Assembly: GCA_019090455.1 (NCBI GenBank)
Contig: JAHRWA010000083.1
Span: forward strand, 1 to 64,000
Reading direction: 5' to 3'
DNA from: Pseudomonadales bacterium
GTDB lineage: Bacteria > Pseudomonadota > Gammaproteobacteria > Pseudomonadales > DC-out160
Length of the DNA stretch: 64,000 nucleotides
How positions within the stretch are numbered: the stretch's first letter is position 1; each line of letters begins with the position of its first letter. A model generated the notes under the pieces. The model was not told where the DNA came from, did not search any database, and saw only the letters and a list, made by a program, of their open reading frames with translations. Below are positions 44,162-52,906 of this stretch, piece by piece. The translations under genes were made by a program, and so were the position numbers.

Positions 44162-46660
44162 TTAAACAAATGTCCCTGCATTGGTCAAACGAGAAATCTC
44201 CTCTTCAGGCAATTTCAAAAAATCCTTCAACACATGATGAGTATCCTCTCCCAGAGTGGGCGCAGCCTTGTTTAATTTAACGGGAGTGTCTGAGAACAAC
44301 GTGGGATAGCCGTCATAGGGCATAGAGCCCATAAAGCCATGTTCAAGCGTGACAAAATACCCGCGATGTATCAGTTGCGGATCTTCATACAAATCACTGG
44401 GCCGCATGACAACTGCCGCTGGTACACCCGCTGCGCGTAATTGGTCGACAAATGCAAAGGGTGGTCTACCTGCACAAAATTCTTGCATGAGGGTTTCAAT
44501 TTTTTCTTTCGCGCCAAAGCGTTCTGACACTGCGTCATAGCGTGAGTGGCTATAATCCTGAAAGCCGGTAAAACCATCCGCTTTTGAAAAGTCTAGCAAT
44601 GCCCGCCACTGAGTTGACGATGCGATTGAAATGGCAATGTATCGCTGCATGCCAGCTGTTCTATAAACGCCATGAGGGCATTCAGTGAGGCTATTGTGAC
44701 CATAGGCTGGTGCGACATTTCCGTTGACAGCAGCGTCTAGCATAAGGGGTTCAATAAACTGTATTCCGGCTTCTACCTGAGAAATGTCGACGTATTGTCC
44801 CTTGCCTGTTTTGTTACGTTCGTACAAAGCAGTGGCTAGAGCGAGGGCACCAAAACGTGGTGTGATAAAATCGGTATAAGCCCCGTAAGTTCCAATTGGC
44901 GGTCTATCAGCCCAACCGGTAATGCTGTGCACTCCCGATAACGCAGAACCTTGATTACCAAAACCACCAAAATGCCGTCGAGGCCCTGTTTGGCCATAGA
45001 GACATGTGCTCAACATCACAAGATCGGGTCGATCCTTGCTTAGTGTTTTCCAATCTAAACCAAATTTTTCTACCGTACCTGGGGTAAAACTTTCCAAAAC
45101 CACATCGGCCCAATCAACCATTTTCTTTGCGACAGTACAACCATCGTCGGTAGACATATCCAGAGCCATACCGAGTTTGGATGAATTGAAGTTCGCCATG
45201 AATTGGCTGGAATTGACGTTGAATTTGCGATTGAAGTACGGAGATGCCATGCGTAAGACATCAAGTCTTTTCGAGGTTTCAATTCGCACTACTGTCGCAC
45301 CATTGTCAGCCAGTGCTTTTGATATAATGGGTCCCACACCAACCCAAGCAAAATCGGCGACTTTGATTCCGGCAAAAGGTTTTCCTCTAAGGGTGGTTTT
45401 AACCATCGGTGCTTCGATGGTGCGAGAAGGGACATTGAGTAAGTCCTGATCCGCTCCCAGTTTAGGTGCTGCTCGATTGGTTATTGCTTTTGTGCGAGAT
45501 AATCGAATACAGGGTTTGGGGTAGGTTTTTCCATTGATCTCTTCCCAAACTTCGCGAGACTTAAGCTGCGTATCTTGGAGTAAGTCACTAGTTGTATAAA
45601 TAGGAACATTGAGCATTCCATGAGATAAAGCGCGATCAAAGATTTCTTGTTTTTTGCGAGTACTGAGAAACTCCAATGCAATTCTTGCTCCCTCATTGAC
45701 TTGCTCAATGGTGATGCGTTTTGCTCGGCGCTCCTTTGTCCAATTGTTCCAGTCAATATCCGGTAGTTCTTCGGGCAGAGGACCCTCCACCTCAATACGC
45801 CAGTAGACAATCTCACCTAGGGCTTTCACTAAGGGGCCAACACCTCCCATCATATTGGTAACGTAACCATCTGCCACAGCCAACAAATCGGGAACGTCAA
45901 ATCCGGGGATGGTGGCCGGTTTGGGTAAATGGCGATCCATGCCGAAGCCGGGTATGTCTCTGCCTTCAGCGTGAGGGAATCCCGTGGCATTCATCATGGT
46001 TAACATCATGGAGGTTTGGGTCGAAACATCGAGATGTTGTCCAAGGCCTGAATTCTGTCTTTCATTGAGTGCAATGACCGTGTCGGCCGCCGCCACTAGA
46101 CCACCATGAAAAGTCGCCTGGGAAAAACCGACGGGTATCGGTGGTCGATCGCCATCACCTTGTAAGCCGAGAAGTCCACAAGCGGCTTCAATCGTTAAGT
46201 TTGTTGCTGGGCTTAATGCTGCGGGACCAGTTTGACCGAAGGGTGAAATAGAAACATAAATAAGAGAGGGATTTAGTTTTTTGAGTGTGGGGTAATTCAA
46301 ACCCAAAGTTTTCATGTAACCGGGAGCATAGGATTCTATCAATACATCAGCATCGGCAATTCGTTTTTTTAACTGATCAAGTTCGGCTTGTTTTGACAGA
46401 TCGACAATGATGCTGCGTTTACCTCGACCAAGAGCTGCCCAATATAAAGAACCTTCTAGATCGTTTTCCAGTCCGTTTTCAAAGGGTGGTTGAAATCGAG
46501 CAGCAGTACCTTCTGGTGGTTCAATCTTGAGAACTTCCGCACCCATATCCGCGAGTGATCTGCCTGCCATTTCACCCAGTAAATTGGCCATATCAATGAC
46601 AACGATATCACTTAAAGCACTGCTGTTATTATTCACTTCACTGTCGGAATTATTACCCAT
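44162..46660 (-). CDS. Tandem-fused family III CoA-transferase (CaiB/BaiF)
   Basis: An 832-aa protein made of two CaiB/BaiF-type domains, roughly 15-400 and 425-832, where normal members have one. Each half has the N-terminal xxVxDxANLLGE- or FAWVGVGP-like start and an SxSPFGQTGP/STCLYGQTGP loop. Aligned by eye to formyl-CoA transferase, the catalytic Asp is Thr216 in the first half and Glu630 in the second. Such enzymes transfer CoA between acids or act as racemases (AMACR is in this family). ATG at 46660 lies 8 bases after GAGGAG. It is divergent from the MFE-2-like SDR gene across a 492-base region with a dyad site. Confidence 0.87.
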   Translation of the reverse strand: MGNNSDSEVNNNSSALSDIVVIDMANLLGEMAGRSLADMGAEVLKIEPPEGTAARFQPPFENGLENDLEGSLYWAALGRGKRSIIVDLSKQAELDQLKKRIADADVLIESYAPGYMKTLGLNYPTLKKLNPSLIYVSISPFGQTGPAALSPATNLTIEAACGLLGLQGDGDRPPIPVGFSQATFHGGLVAAADTVIALNERQNSGLGQHLDVSTQTSMMLTMMNATGFPHAEGRDIPGFGMDRHLPKPATIPGFDVPDLLAVADGYVTNMMGGVGPLVKALGEIVYWRIEVEGPLPEELPDIDWNNWTKERRAKRITIEQVNEGARIALEFLSTRKKQEIFDRALSHGMLNVPIYTTSDLLQDTQLKSREVWEEINGKTYPKPCIRLSRTKAITNRAAPKLGADQDLLNVPSRTIEAPMVKTTLRGKPFAGIKVADFAWVGVGPIISKALADNGATVVRIETSKRLDVLRMASPYFNRKFNVNSSQFMANFNSSKLGMALDMSTDDGCTVAKKMVDWADVVLESFTPGTVEKFGLDWKTLSKDRPDLVMLSTCLYGQTGPRRHFGGFGNQGSALSGVHSITGWADRPPIGTYGAYTDFITPRFGALALATALYERNKTGKGQYVDISQVEAGIQFIEPLMLDAAVNGNVAPAYGHNSLTECPHGVYRTAGMQRYIAISIASSTQWRALLDFSKADGFTGFQDYSHSRYDAVSERFGAKEKIETLMQEFCAGRPPFAFVDQLRAAGVPAAVVMRPSDLYEDPQLIHRGYFVTLEHGFMGSMPYDGYPTLFSDTPVKLNKAAPTLGEDTHHVLKDFLKLPEEEISRLTNAGTFV

Positions 46661-47152
46661 GAAATTGCTCCTCAACGATTGGATTTACGCGCGAGTTACG
46701 TCTGCTTGCAGCATTAGTATGGAACCATACTAATATGCGTGTAGGCGACGATGCAAATGAAGATCTTGCAATATAAATAGCGATACTGGCGCGAAAAAAT
46801 ACATGACTCCAATTTTGCATGACTTCACTTTTTATTCGACTGAAGCATATGCCGTTAGTTTGATTGTCTACCCAGTATTCTTAATAATTCAATAAACGGA
46901 ATGCTATTTCCTCACCAAAGCAAATTAAGAGGTGAAGGTGAATTAACGATGACGCTTTAGTGCGTTTAGTTAATTGAGATGAAATAAGGGCAGGCATATC
47001 GATTTTTTTTGTAGAAGTATAGATCCACCGTCTGCAAGTTAGGTAGACTGGGGTGCAAACCGAGCCTGAGATAGGTTGAGTTGGCGTCTAGGGCTAATAA
47101 AATAGGAGTGGTTGTTAGGCCACCGAAAAATATCATTAGGGAGAAATTTAAA
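46661..47152. other. 492-base divergent promoter region of the catabolic island
   Basis: It holds the 22-bp interrupted palindrome at 46713-46734 and the leader of the SDR gene. No RNA or small gene is seen. The flanking genes are divergent, so both promoters must be here. Confidence 0.6.
46713..46734. promoter_or_regulatory. 22-bp dyad, probable TetR-type operator
   Basis: ATTAGTATGG-AA-CCATACTAAT, perfect 10-bp arms with a 2-base centre, located 53 bases upstream of the CoA-transferase start on its coding side. The size and symmetry fit TetR-family repressor sites, but no TetR gene is in the window. Confidence 0.7.
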
Positions 47153-48034
47153 ATGTCGATTAGTTTTGAAGGGAAAGTCGCAATCGTAACGGGAGCTGGC
47201 GGTGGTTTAGGCAAGTCACATGCTTTGGAACTTGCTCGTCGTGGCGCAAAGATAGTGGTCAATGATTTGGGTGGCTCTATGGATGGTTCGGGTGGATCTA
47301 GCGACGCAGCATTAGCGGTGGTGGAAGAAATCAAAGCGCTAGGTGGCGAAGCTATCGCCAACGGCGGATCTGTTTCAGATCGTGCAGGTGCCAAAAGCAT
47401 GGTAGATGATGCCGTTAAGCATTTTGGAACGGTCCATATACTAATCAATAATGCCGGTATTCTTAGGGATAAGTCGTTTTCCAAAATGACACTTGATGAT
47501 TATAAAATTGTGATGGATGTGCATATCGATGGTTCCGTCAACGTGGCGAAGTATTGCTGGGAAATCATGAAGAAACAAAATTACGGTCGAATTTTAATGA
47601 CAACCTCGGGTTCGGGTTTGTTTGGTAACTTTGGGCAAACCAATTATTCCACGGCGAAGATGGCGATGGTTGGGTTTATGAACACAGTTCAATTGGAAGG
47701 TAAAAAATATAACGTTCGAACCAATTGCTTAGCACCTGCGGCATTGACACGAATGACGGAGAATCTTCTTCCTGGCGAAATAGCAGAATCATTGCCACCA
47801 GAATTAGTCACCGCTGGCGCATTGTATATGGTGACAGAAGATGCGCCTAACGGCGTTATTCTTCAAGCGCAAGGTGGTTCTTTTGGCGTCGCAGCCATGA
47901 TGCAAAATGAGAAAATAAACTTAGGCGATAAAGCGACTGTAGATGATGTTGCTGATCATTGGGCCGAAATATCCGATATGTCGAATGCTTTTCAACGAAA
48001 GCCTGGAGACGGATTGGTACTCAATAAGCCTTAA
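47153..48034 (+). CDS. SDR of the MFE-2/17-beta-HSD4 N-domain type
   Basis: A 293-aa SDR similar to the (3R)-hydroxyacyl-CoA dehydrogenase domain of peroxisomal multifunctional enzyme type 2. TGAGGGLG binds NAD, VVNDLGGSMDGSGGSS is the typical long loop after the second strand, NNAGILRDKSF matches that family, and NYSTAKM carries YxxxK. It probably oxidises a 3-hydroxyacyl-CoA. ATG at 47153 has GGGAGAA upstream. Its neighbours (CoA-transferase, two ACADs) suggest a side-chain or branched acyl-CoA oxidation route. Confidence 0.87.
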   Translation: MSISFEGKVAIVTGAGGGLGKSHALELARRGAKIVVNDLGGSMDGSGGSSDAALAVVEEIKALGGEAIANGGSVSDRAGAKSMVDDAVKHFGTVHILINNAGILRDKSFSKMTLDDYKIVMDVHIDGSVNVAKYCWEIMKKQNYGRILMTTSGSGLFGNFGQTNYSTAKMAMVGFMNTVQLEGKKYNVRTNCLAPAALTRMTENLLPGEIAESLPPELVTAGALYMVTEDAPNGVILQAQGGSFGVAAMMQNEKINLGDKATVDDVADHWAEISDMSNAFQRKPGDGLVLNKP

Positions 48035-48206
48035 GAAATATCCAACAAAAGTGAGTAAAAGTAGCGTGCAATTGAATTTCATCTTTGTGCACGCTGCTTT
48101 TAGAAAAATGGATAACGACGAAAAACTCAATACCAATAACATTGCGTTGGTATGTTCTCTGTAAACTCATTTTTAAAATTAATGAAAACATTCGGAGAAG
48201 TAGAAA

Positions 48207-49358
48207 GTGGATTTTAATTTACCAGATGATGTGAAAATGGTCGCAGAGAGCGTAAGGCGATTTGCGACTGACAAGTTATTACCTCAATATCAATATTGGG
48301 ATAAGACAGGCGAGTTCCCGAGAGAATTGTGGCGTGAAATGGGAGAGCTTGGGTTTTATGGCAGCCTGTGTTCTGGCGATTATGGTGGAAGTGAGTTAGG
48401 GGCGTTAGCACACGGCGTTATCACTTATGAAGTGGCTCGTGGTGATTTTAATTCTGCTTATCCGTTGCTGCTAAGTGGCGGTATGTCTTTGCTAATTGAA
48501 AAACTCGCGAATGATAAAATTAAAAATGAATGGATTCCTAAGGTATTAGGGGGAGAGAAATTTGTTGCATTTTGCCTGACTGAACCGGGTTCCGGAACCG
48601 ATGCGGCGGCGATGATTACGAAAGCGGAAGCAGACGGCGATGAATGGGTTATTTCAGGAGAAAAGGCCTCGGTGAGTTTGGTAATGGAGGCGGATGCGTT
48701 ATTAGTTTTTGCAAAAACTAAATTGGAAGATGGTTCCAGCGGCGTGTCGTTATTTTTTGTGCCAACGGACTCAGAGGGTTTCGATAGATCGCCTTACGAT
48801 GATATGGGACATAAAGCGGTAAAAAGAGGCTCCGCTTCATTTCAAGGCGTGCGTATTCCGAAAGAAAATTTGATGGGGACCTTGGGACGAGGATTTCCTG
48901 AGGCGATGAAGTTGTTTGATATTGTACGCGTATTGTTGACGCTAATGTGTGTGGGTGCGGCGGAACAATCCATCGATGAAACCGGCATTTTTATCAAAGA
49001 ACGAGAAGCTTTCGGTCAGCCTATCGGTAAGTTTCAAGGGGTGCAGTTTCCGTTAGTTGAAGCGCATTCTCACGTAGAGCTTATCAAACTGTATTGCTTT
49101 AAAACGTTGTGGATGCGCGATCAAGGTATAAAGCACACAAAAGAAGCGGCAATATGTAAATCCATGGGGCAGCGTTTTTGCATAGATGCCATTTATACTT
49201 GTATGCAATTACACGGGCATTCTGGCTACACCTCGGATCTTCCATTCCAGCAAAGGCTACGGGATACCATCGGTATTGAATTTGCTGATGGCACCTCTCA
49301 AGTGCAGAAAATGATTATTGCACGAGAGCAGTTTGGCCGAGAGATTTTATCTTACTGA
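48207..49358 (+). CDS. Acyl-CoA dehydrogenase with atypical base position
   Basis: An FAD-dependent ACAD of 383 aa. AFCLTEPGSGTDAAAM and WVISGEKASVS are the flavin and substrate segments; REAFGQPIGKFQGVQF and the C-terminal FADGTSQVQKMIIAREQFG are conserved. The usual catalytic glutamate before GTS is Asp361, and the alternative helix-G glutamate is Val240, so the base is Asp or differs. GTG start at 48207 has GGAG upstream. It is paired with the next ACAD, perhaps as a heteromeric enzyme. Confidence 0.88.
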   Translation: MDFNLPDDVKMVAESVRRFATDKLLPQYQYWDKTGEFPRELWREMGELGFYGSLCSGDYGGSELGALAHGVITYEVARGDFNSAYPLLLSGGMSLLIEKLANDKIKNEWIPKVLGGEKFVAFCLTEPGSGTDAAAMITKAEADGDEWVISGEKASVSLVMEADALLVFAKTKLEDGSSGVSLFFVPTDSEGFDRSPYDDMGHKAVKRGSASFQGVRIPKENLMGTLGRGFPEAMKLFDIVRVLLTLMCVGAAEQSIDETGIFIKEREAFGQPIGKFQGVQFPLVEAHSHVELIKLYCFKTLWMRDQGIKHTKEAAICKSMGQRFCIDAIYTCMQLHGHSGYTSDLPFQQRLRDTIGIEFADGTSQVQKMIIAREQFGREILSY

Positions 49359-49419
49359 TTTCAGTTGTGGATACTTCTATTGATTTTGAAATAATTTATT
49401 TTATTACTAGGATCTGAAC

Positions 49420-50586
49420 ATGGATTTTAATTTTACAGAAGAGCAGCTCTCGATTCAGAGAGAAGTGACAAAGATATGCGAAGGGTTTGATGCAGACTAC
49501 TGGTTTGATCGCGACCATTCGGGCGAATTTCCATTTGAATTTTCCAAGGCCATGGCAGCTGGTGGTTGGTTGGGAATTGCAATGCCTGAGGAATATGGCG
49601 GTTCAGGATTAGGTATCACTGAAGCGGCTATTATGATGCAAGCCATTGCGGAGTCCGGTGCGGCGTTTAGTGGTGCATCTTCCATTCATTTAAATATTTT
49701 TGGTTTGACGCCGGTGGTAAAACACGGGACCGCTGAGCAAAAAGAAAGAATGCTACCGCCTCTCATTAAAGGTGAAGATATCGCGTGTTTCGGTGTGACT
49801 GAGCCGGATGCCGGTTTGAATACCGCCGCGATTTCCACCCGAGCTGTACTCAAGGGCGATCAGTATATTGTGAATGGTGGTAAGGTCTGGACCTCTACTG
49901 CGCAGGTGGCGAATAAGATTCTGTTAATTCTAAGAACTACTCCAGCAGAGCAATGTGAGAAGTCTATTGACGGCTTGTCATTGTTTTATACTGATCTGAA
50001 TCGTAAATATGTAGAAGTTCGAGAAATAGAAAAAATGGGTCGTAAGTGCGTGGATTCGAATCAGGTATTTTTCGATAACATGCCTATTCCCGTCGAGGAC
50101 CGTATAGGAGAGGAGGGTAAAGGGTTTCGGTATTTGCTGGATGGCTTAAACCCTGAGCGCGTCCTTATTGCGGCAGAATCTGTGGGTGTTGGGCGAGCTG
50201 CATTAGCAGTGGCAACGGAATATGCAAAAGAGCGCGTCGTGTTTGGTCGCCCTATTGGTCAAAACCAAGGCATACAGCACCCCTTAGCAGAAAGCTGGTG
50301 TGAGTTGGAAGCAGCCAATTTGATGGCTTTTAAGGCGGGCTCTATGTATGACCGAGGGGAAAATAGCGGACCTTATGCGAATGGGGCTAAATACCTCAGT
50401 GCGGAAGCTGCTTTTACCGCATGTACCAGAGCGATGAATACATTGGGAGGATACGGTTACGCTAAGGAATATCATGTTGAGCGTTATATGCGTGAAATTA
50501 TGATTCCAAAAATTGCGCCGATTTCTCCGCAGCTAGTGCTGAGTTTTATTGCAGAACGAGTGTTGGGGTTACCGAAGTCTTATTAG
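49420..50586 (+). CDS. Acyl-CoA dehydrogenase with helix-G glutamate
   Basis: An ACAD of 388 aa. CFGVTEPDAGLNTAA and YIVNGGKVWTST are the conserved flavin segments. The C-terminal region reads IMIPKIAPISPQLVLS instead of YEGTS, but GLNPERVLIAAE (E246) carries the helix-G glutamate typical of isovaleryl- and long/branched-chain ACADs. It lies 61 bases after the first ACAD in the same direction. The substrate is probably branched; unproven. Confidence 0.88.
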   Translation: MDFNFTEEQLSIQREVTKICEGFDADYWFDRDHSGEFPFEFSKAMAAGGWLGIAMPEEYGGSGLGITEAAIMMQAIAESGAAFSGASSIHLNIFGLTPVVKHGTAEQKERMLPPLIKGEDIACFGVTEPDAGLNTAAISTRAVLKGDQYIVNGGKVWTSTAQVANKILLILRTTPAEQCEKSIDGLSLFYTDLNRKYVEVREIEKMGRKCVDSNQVFFDNMPIPVEDRIGEEGKGFRYLLDGLNPERVLIAAESVGVGRAALAVATEYAKERVVFGRPIGQNQGIQHPLAESWCELEAANLMAFKAGSMYDRGENSGPYANGAKYLSAEAAFTACTRAMNTLGGYGYAKEYHVERYMREIMIPKIAPISPQLVLSFIAERVLGLPKSY

Positions 50587-50924
50587 ATCTCGTCCTATTT
50601 CGAAAATAAAAAAGGGGTAAGCCTGTTAATCTGCTTGCCCCTTTTTTGTTGTTTAGCGGGTTTATCAGTACCCTTTTGGGCATATATAAAGTGGTGTCTA
50701 AAATTTATCCGTCATTAAGTCAATTGTCGGTTCTTTTCCCATTGTTTGTTCCCCGTACACCTTGAAACGGGAGTGAAAAAACAGTCTAATGCAACGCAAT
50801 CTAAAACCCCAATCGGTTGCTAGGTCCCATTAATATTCTATCTCAATCCTGTCTATTAAAGCCCGTGTTTCCTATTGGAATTGTTTCTCCAAACAGAATT
50901 CTCAATTGAAATAAGGCTAACAGC
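50587..50924. other. 338-base spacer upstream of the atuA-like gene
   Basis: It holds the terminator of the ACAD pair (50608-50647). The rest should carry the atuA-like promoter, though I see no strong -10/-35 pair. No gene is seen. Confidence 0.5.
50608..50647 (+). terminator. Rho-independent terminator after the ACAD pair
   Basis: A 15-bp stem from AAAAAAGGGGTAAGC (one G-T wobble) with a 10-nt loop, ending in six Ts. Confidence 0.9.
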
Positions 50925-52757
50925 ATGGCAAATAAAGTAATAAAAATCGGTGGTGCCAGTGGATATTGGGGCGACGCTGCACTTGCGACTCCTCAGTTAT
51001 TAGCAACTAAAGATCTCGACTACATTGTCTATGATTATCTTGCCGAAATTACCATGTCGATTATGGCGCGAGCACGCGGTGCCGATGCCACAAAAGGTTA
51101 TGCCACGGATTTTGTTTCCGCGACGCTGAAGCCGAACTTAAAAGCGATTGCCGAGCAAGGCGTTAAAATTATTTCAAATGCAGGTGGCGTAAATCCTCAA
51201 TCTTGTGCGGAAGCAGCTCGCGCTGTGATTAAAGCGCAAGGTCTAGACCTGAAGGTCGCGGTCGTACTCGGTGATGATTTGTTAGAGCAAAAGCAGGCAC
51301 TCGCCGATACCGGTATCACTGAAATGTTTAGTTCAGCGGAATTTCCACCTCTTGATAGTGTGGTGAGCATAAATGCTTATTTGGGTGCATTTCCAATAGC
51401 CCACGCTTTAGATCAAGGTGCCGATATTGTTATTACCGGACGTTGTGTTGATAGTGCGGTTACTCTGGGAGCGTGTATACATGAGTTTGGTTGGAAGCGT
51501 GAAGATTTTGATTTGTTATCGCAAGCGAGTTTGGCAGGCCATCTTATTGAGTGTGGAACCCAAGTGAGCGGCGGCAATTTTACCGATTGGGAATTGGCTG
51601 TTGATACCTTAGCCACGGCGGGATACCCCATCGTTGAAGTGCAAAGCAATGGTGATTTTATTTGTACTAAACCGAAAGGCAGTGGTGGATTAGTCAGTGT
51701 TGGCACGGTTGCGGAACAATTGGTTTATGAAATTGGTGATGCACAGTGTTATCAATTGCCCGATGTTATTTGTGATTTTAGTGGTGTTGAGTTATCCGAA
51801 GAATCTTCCGATAGAATTTTAGTCACCGGAGCAAAAGGAGTGGGAGCCCCCACTGCTTATAAGACCTGTGTTACTTATGCCGATGGTTTTCGAGGTGGGC
51901 GGGTTATCTCTTTGTTCGGTAAGGATGCTGATCGCAAAGGGGAAAAACTGGCGGAAAATATTTTTATCCGCGTTCGCGAGATGCTGAAAGAAAATGGCTT
52001 ACCTGATTTTACCGATACCTGTACTGAAATGGTGGGTGCTGAGGATTACTTTGGTGGGGATCGACGTCTCACTAATGTACGAGAAGTGGATGTAAAAATC
52101 GCTGTGACTCACCCTAGCATCAAAGGGATTGGTGTTTTCCTAAAAGAGTCCACCGGAATATTATTAAGCTCGCCACCGGGAGTTACCGGATTCGCGGGTG
52201 CAAGACCAAAACCCTCTCCGGTTGTGCGATTGTTTTCTATGTTAGTGCCTAAAGGTGATGTGAATATCACGGTTGAAACCGATTCGACTAGCGACCAATG
52301 CTCAGATGTTATTTCCTCCGGCTCACAAGTTAGCGCTAAACCTTTAACTCAAGTTCCTGAAATTGAAGCCGCTTCTTTTGATAAGGAAGATTGCGTCGAA
52401 GTGCCTTTGGTCAAGTTAGCTTGGGGGCGTAGTGGCGATAAAGGAAATAAGGCGAATATAGGAATTATCGCGCGTAAAGCAGAGTTTTTACCTTATATCG
52501 CAACGGCGATGAATGTTGATAGCGTGGCGAAATATTTTCAGCATTTCTTAGCGGATAGCGAAACAGCCGGTTGCGTTGAACGGTTTTATCTTCCGGGTAT
52601 CAACGCGCTTAACTTTATGTTGCATGATGTGCTGGGCGGCGGTGGTATGGCGAGTTTACGCAATGATCCACAAGGTAAAGGGTATGCACAAATTCTTTTG
52701 GATCAACCTGTGCGAGTGCATACTGCTTTCGCTAAAGAGAATGGTCTAATCGATTAG
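50925..52757 (+). CDS. AtuA-like acyclic terpene utilisation protein
   Basis: A 610-aa AtuA/DUF1446 protein. The N-terminal IKIGGASGYWGDAAL and YIVYDYLAEITMSIMARARG, then NAGGVNPQSC and ITGRCVDSAVTLGA, are the family core; residues ~485-605 form the AtuA-like C-terminal domain starting VPLVKLAWGRSGDKGNKANIG. AtuA is needed for citronellol/geraniol growth in Pseudomonas; its reaction is not settled. It heads the carboxylase genes (beta, then alpha), the same order of partners as in atu clusters. Confidence 0.9.
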   Translation: MANKVIKIGGASGYWGDAALATPQLLATKDLDYIVYDYLAEITMSIMARARGADATKGYATDFVSATLKPNLKAIAEQGVKIISNAGGVNPQSCAEAARAVIKAQGLDLKVAVVLGDDLLEQKQALADTGITEMFSSAEFPPLDSVVSINAYLGAFPIAHALDQGADIVITGRCVDSAVTLGACIHEFGWKREDFDLLSQASLAGHLIECGTQVSGGNFTDWELAVDTLATAGYPIVEVQSNGDFICTKPKGSGGLVSVGTVAEQLVYEIGDAQCYQLPDVICDFSGVELSEESSDRILVTGAKGVGAPTAYKTCVTYADGFRGGRVISLFGKDADRKGEKLAENIFIRVREMLKENGLPDFTDTCTEMVGAEDYFGGDRRLTNVREVDVKIAVTHPSIKGIGVFLKESTGILLSSPPGVTGFAGARPKPSPVVRLFSMLVPKGDVNITVETDSTSDQCSDVISSGSQVSAKPLTQVPEIEAASFDKEDCVEVPLVKLAWGRSGDKGNKANIGIIARKAEFLPYIATAMNVDSVAKYFQHFLADSETAGCVERFYLPGINALNFMLHDVLGGGGMASLRNDPQGKGYAQILLDQPVRVHTAFAKENGLID

Positions 52758-52815
52758 ATAACTCTTTTTTGATCTAGCGCTGAATAATAAGTTGTTCAAT
52801 CAAACCTTAACCTCA

Positions 52816-52879
52816 GGGAATATTTTAATTTTACATTACGAGCTGAATTGAAATGTAAGGTGAAAGATAAAATATTCCC
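52816..52879 (+). promoter_or_regulatory. Nested hairpin in the atuA-atuC spacer
   Basis: Outer 12-bp perfect arms GGGAATATTTTA/TAAAATATTCCC and an inner 7-bp pair TTACATT/AATGTAA (52831-52837, 52852-52858). It ends 27 bases before the next start codon, so it can form in the mRNA leader. Confidence 0.65.
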
Positions 52880-52906
52880 CGTTACGGATCTACATTAGAG
52901 GCAAGC

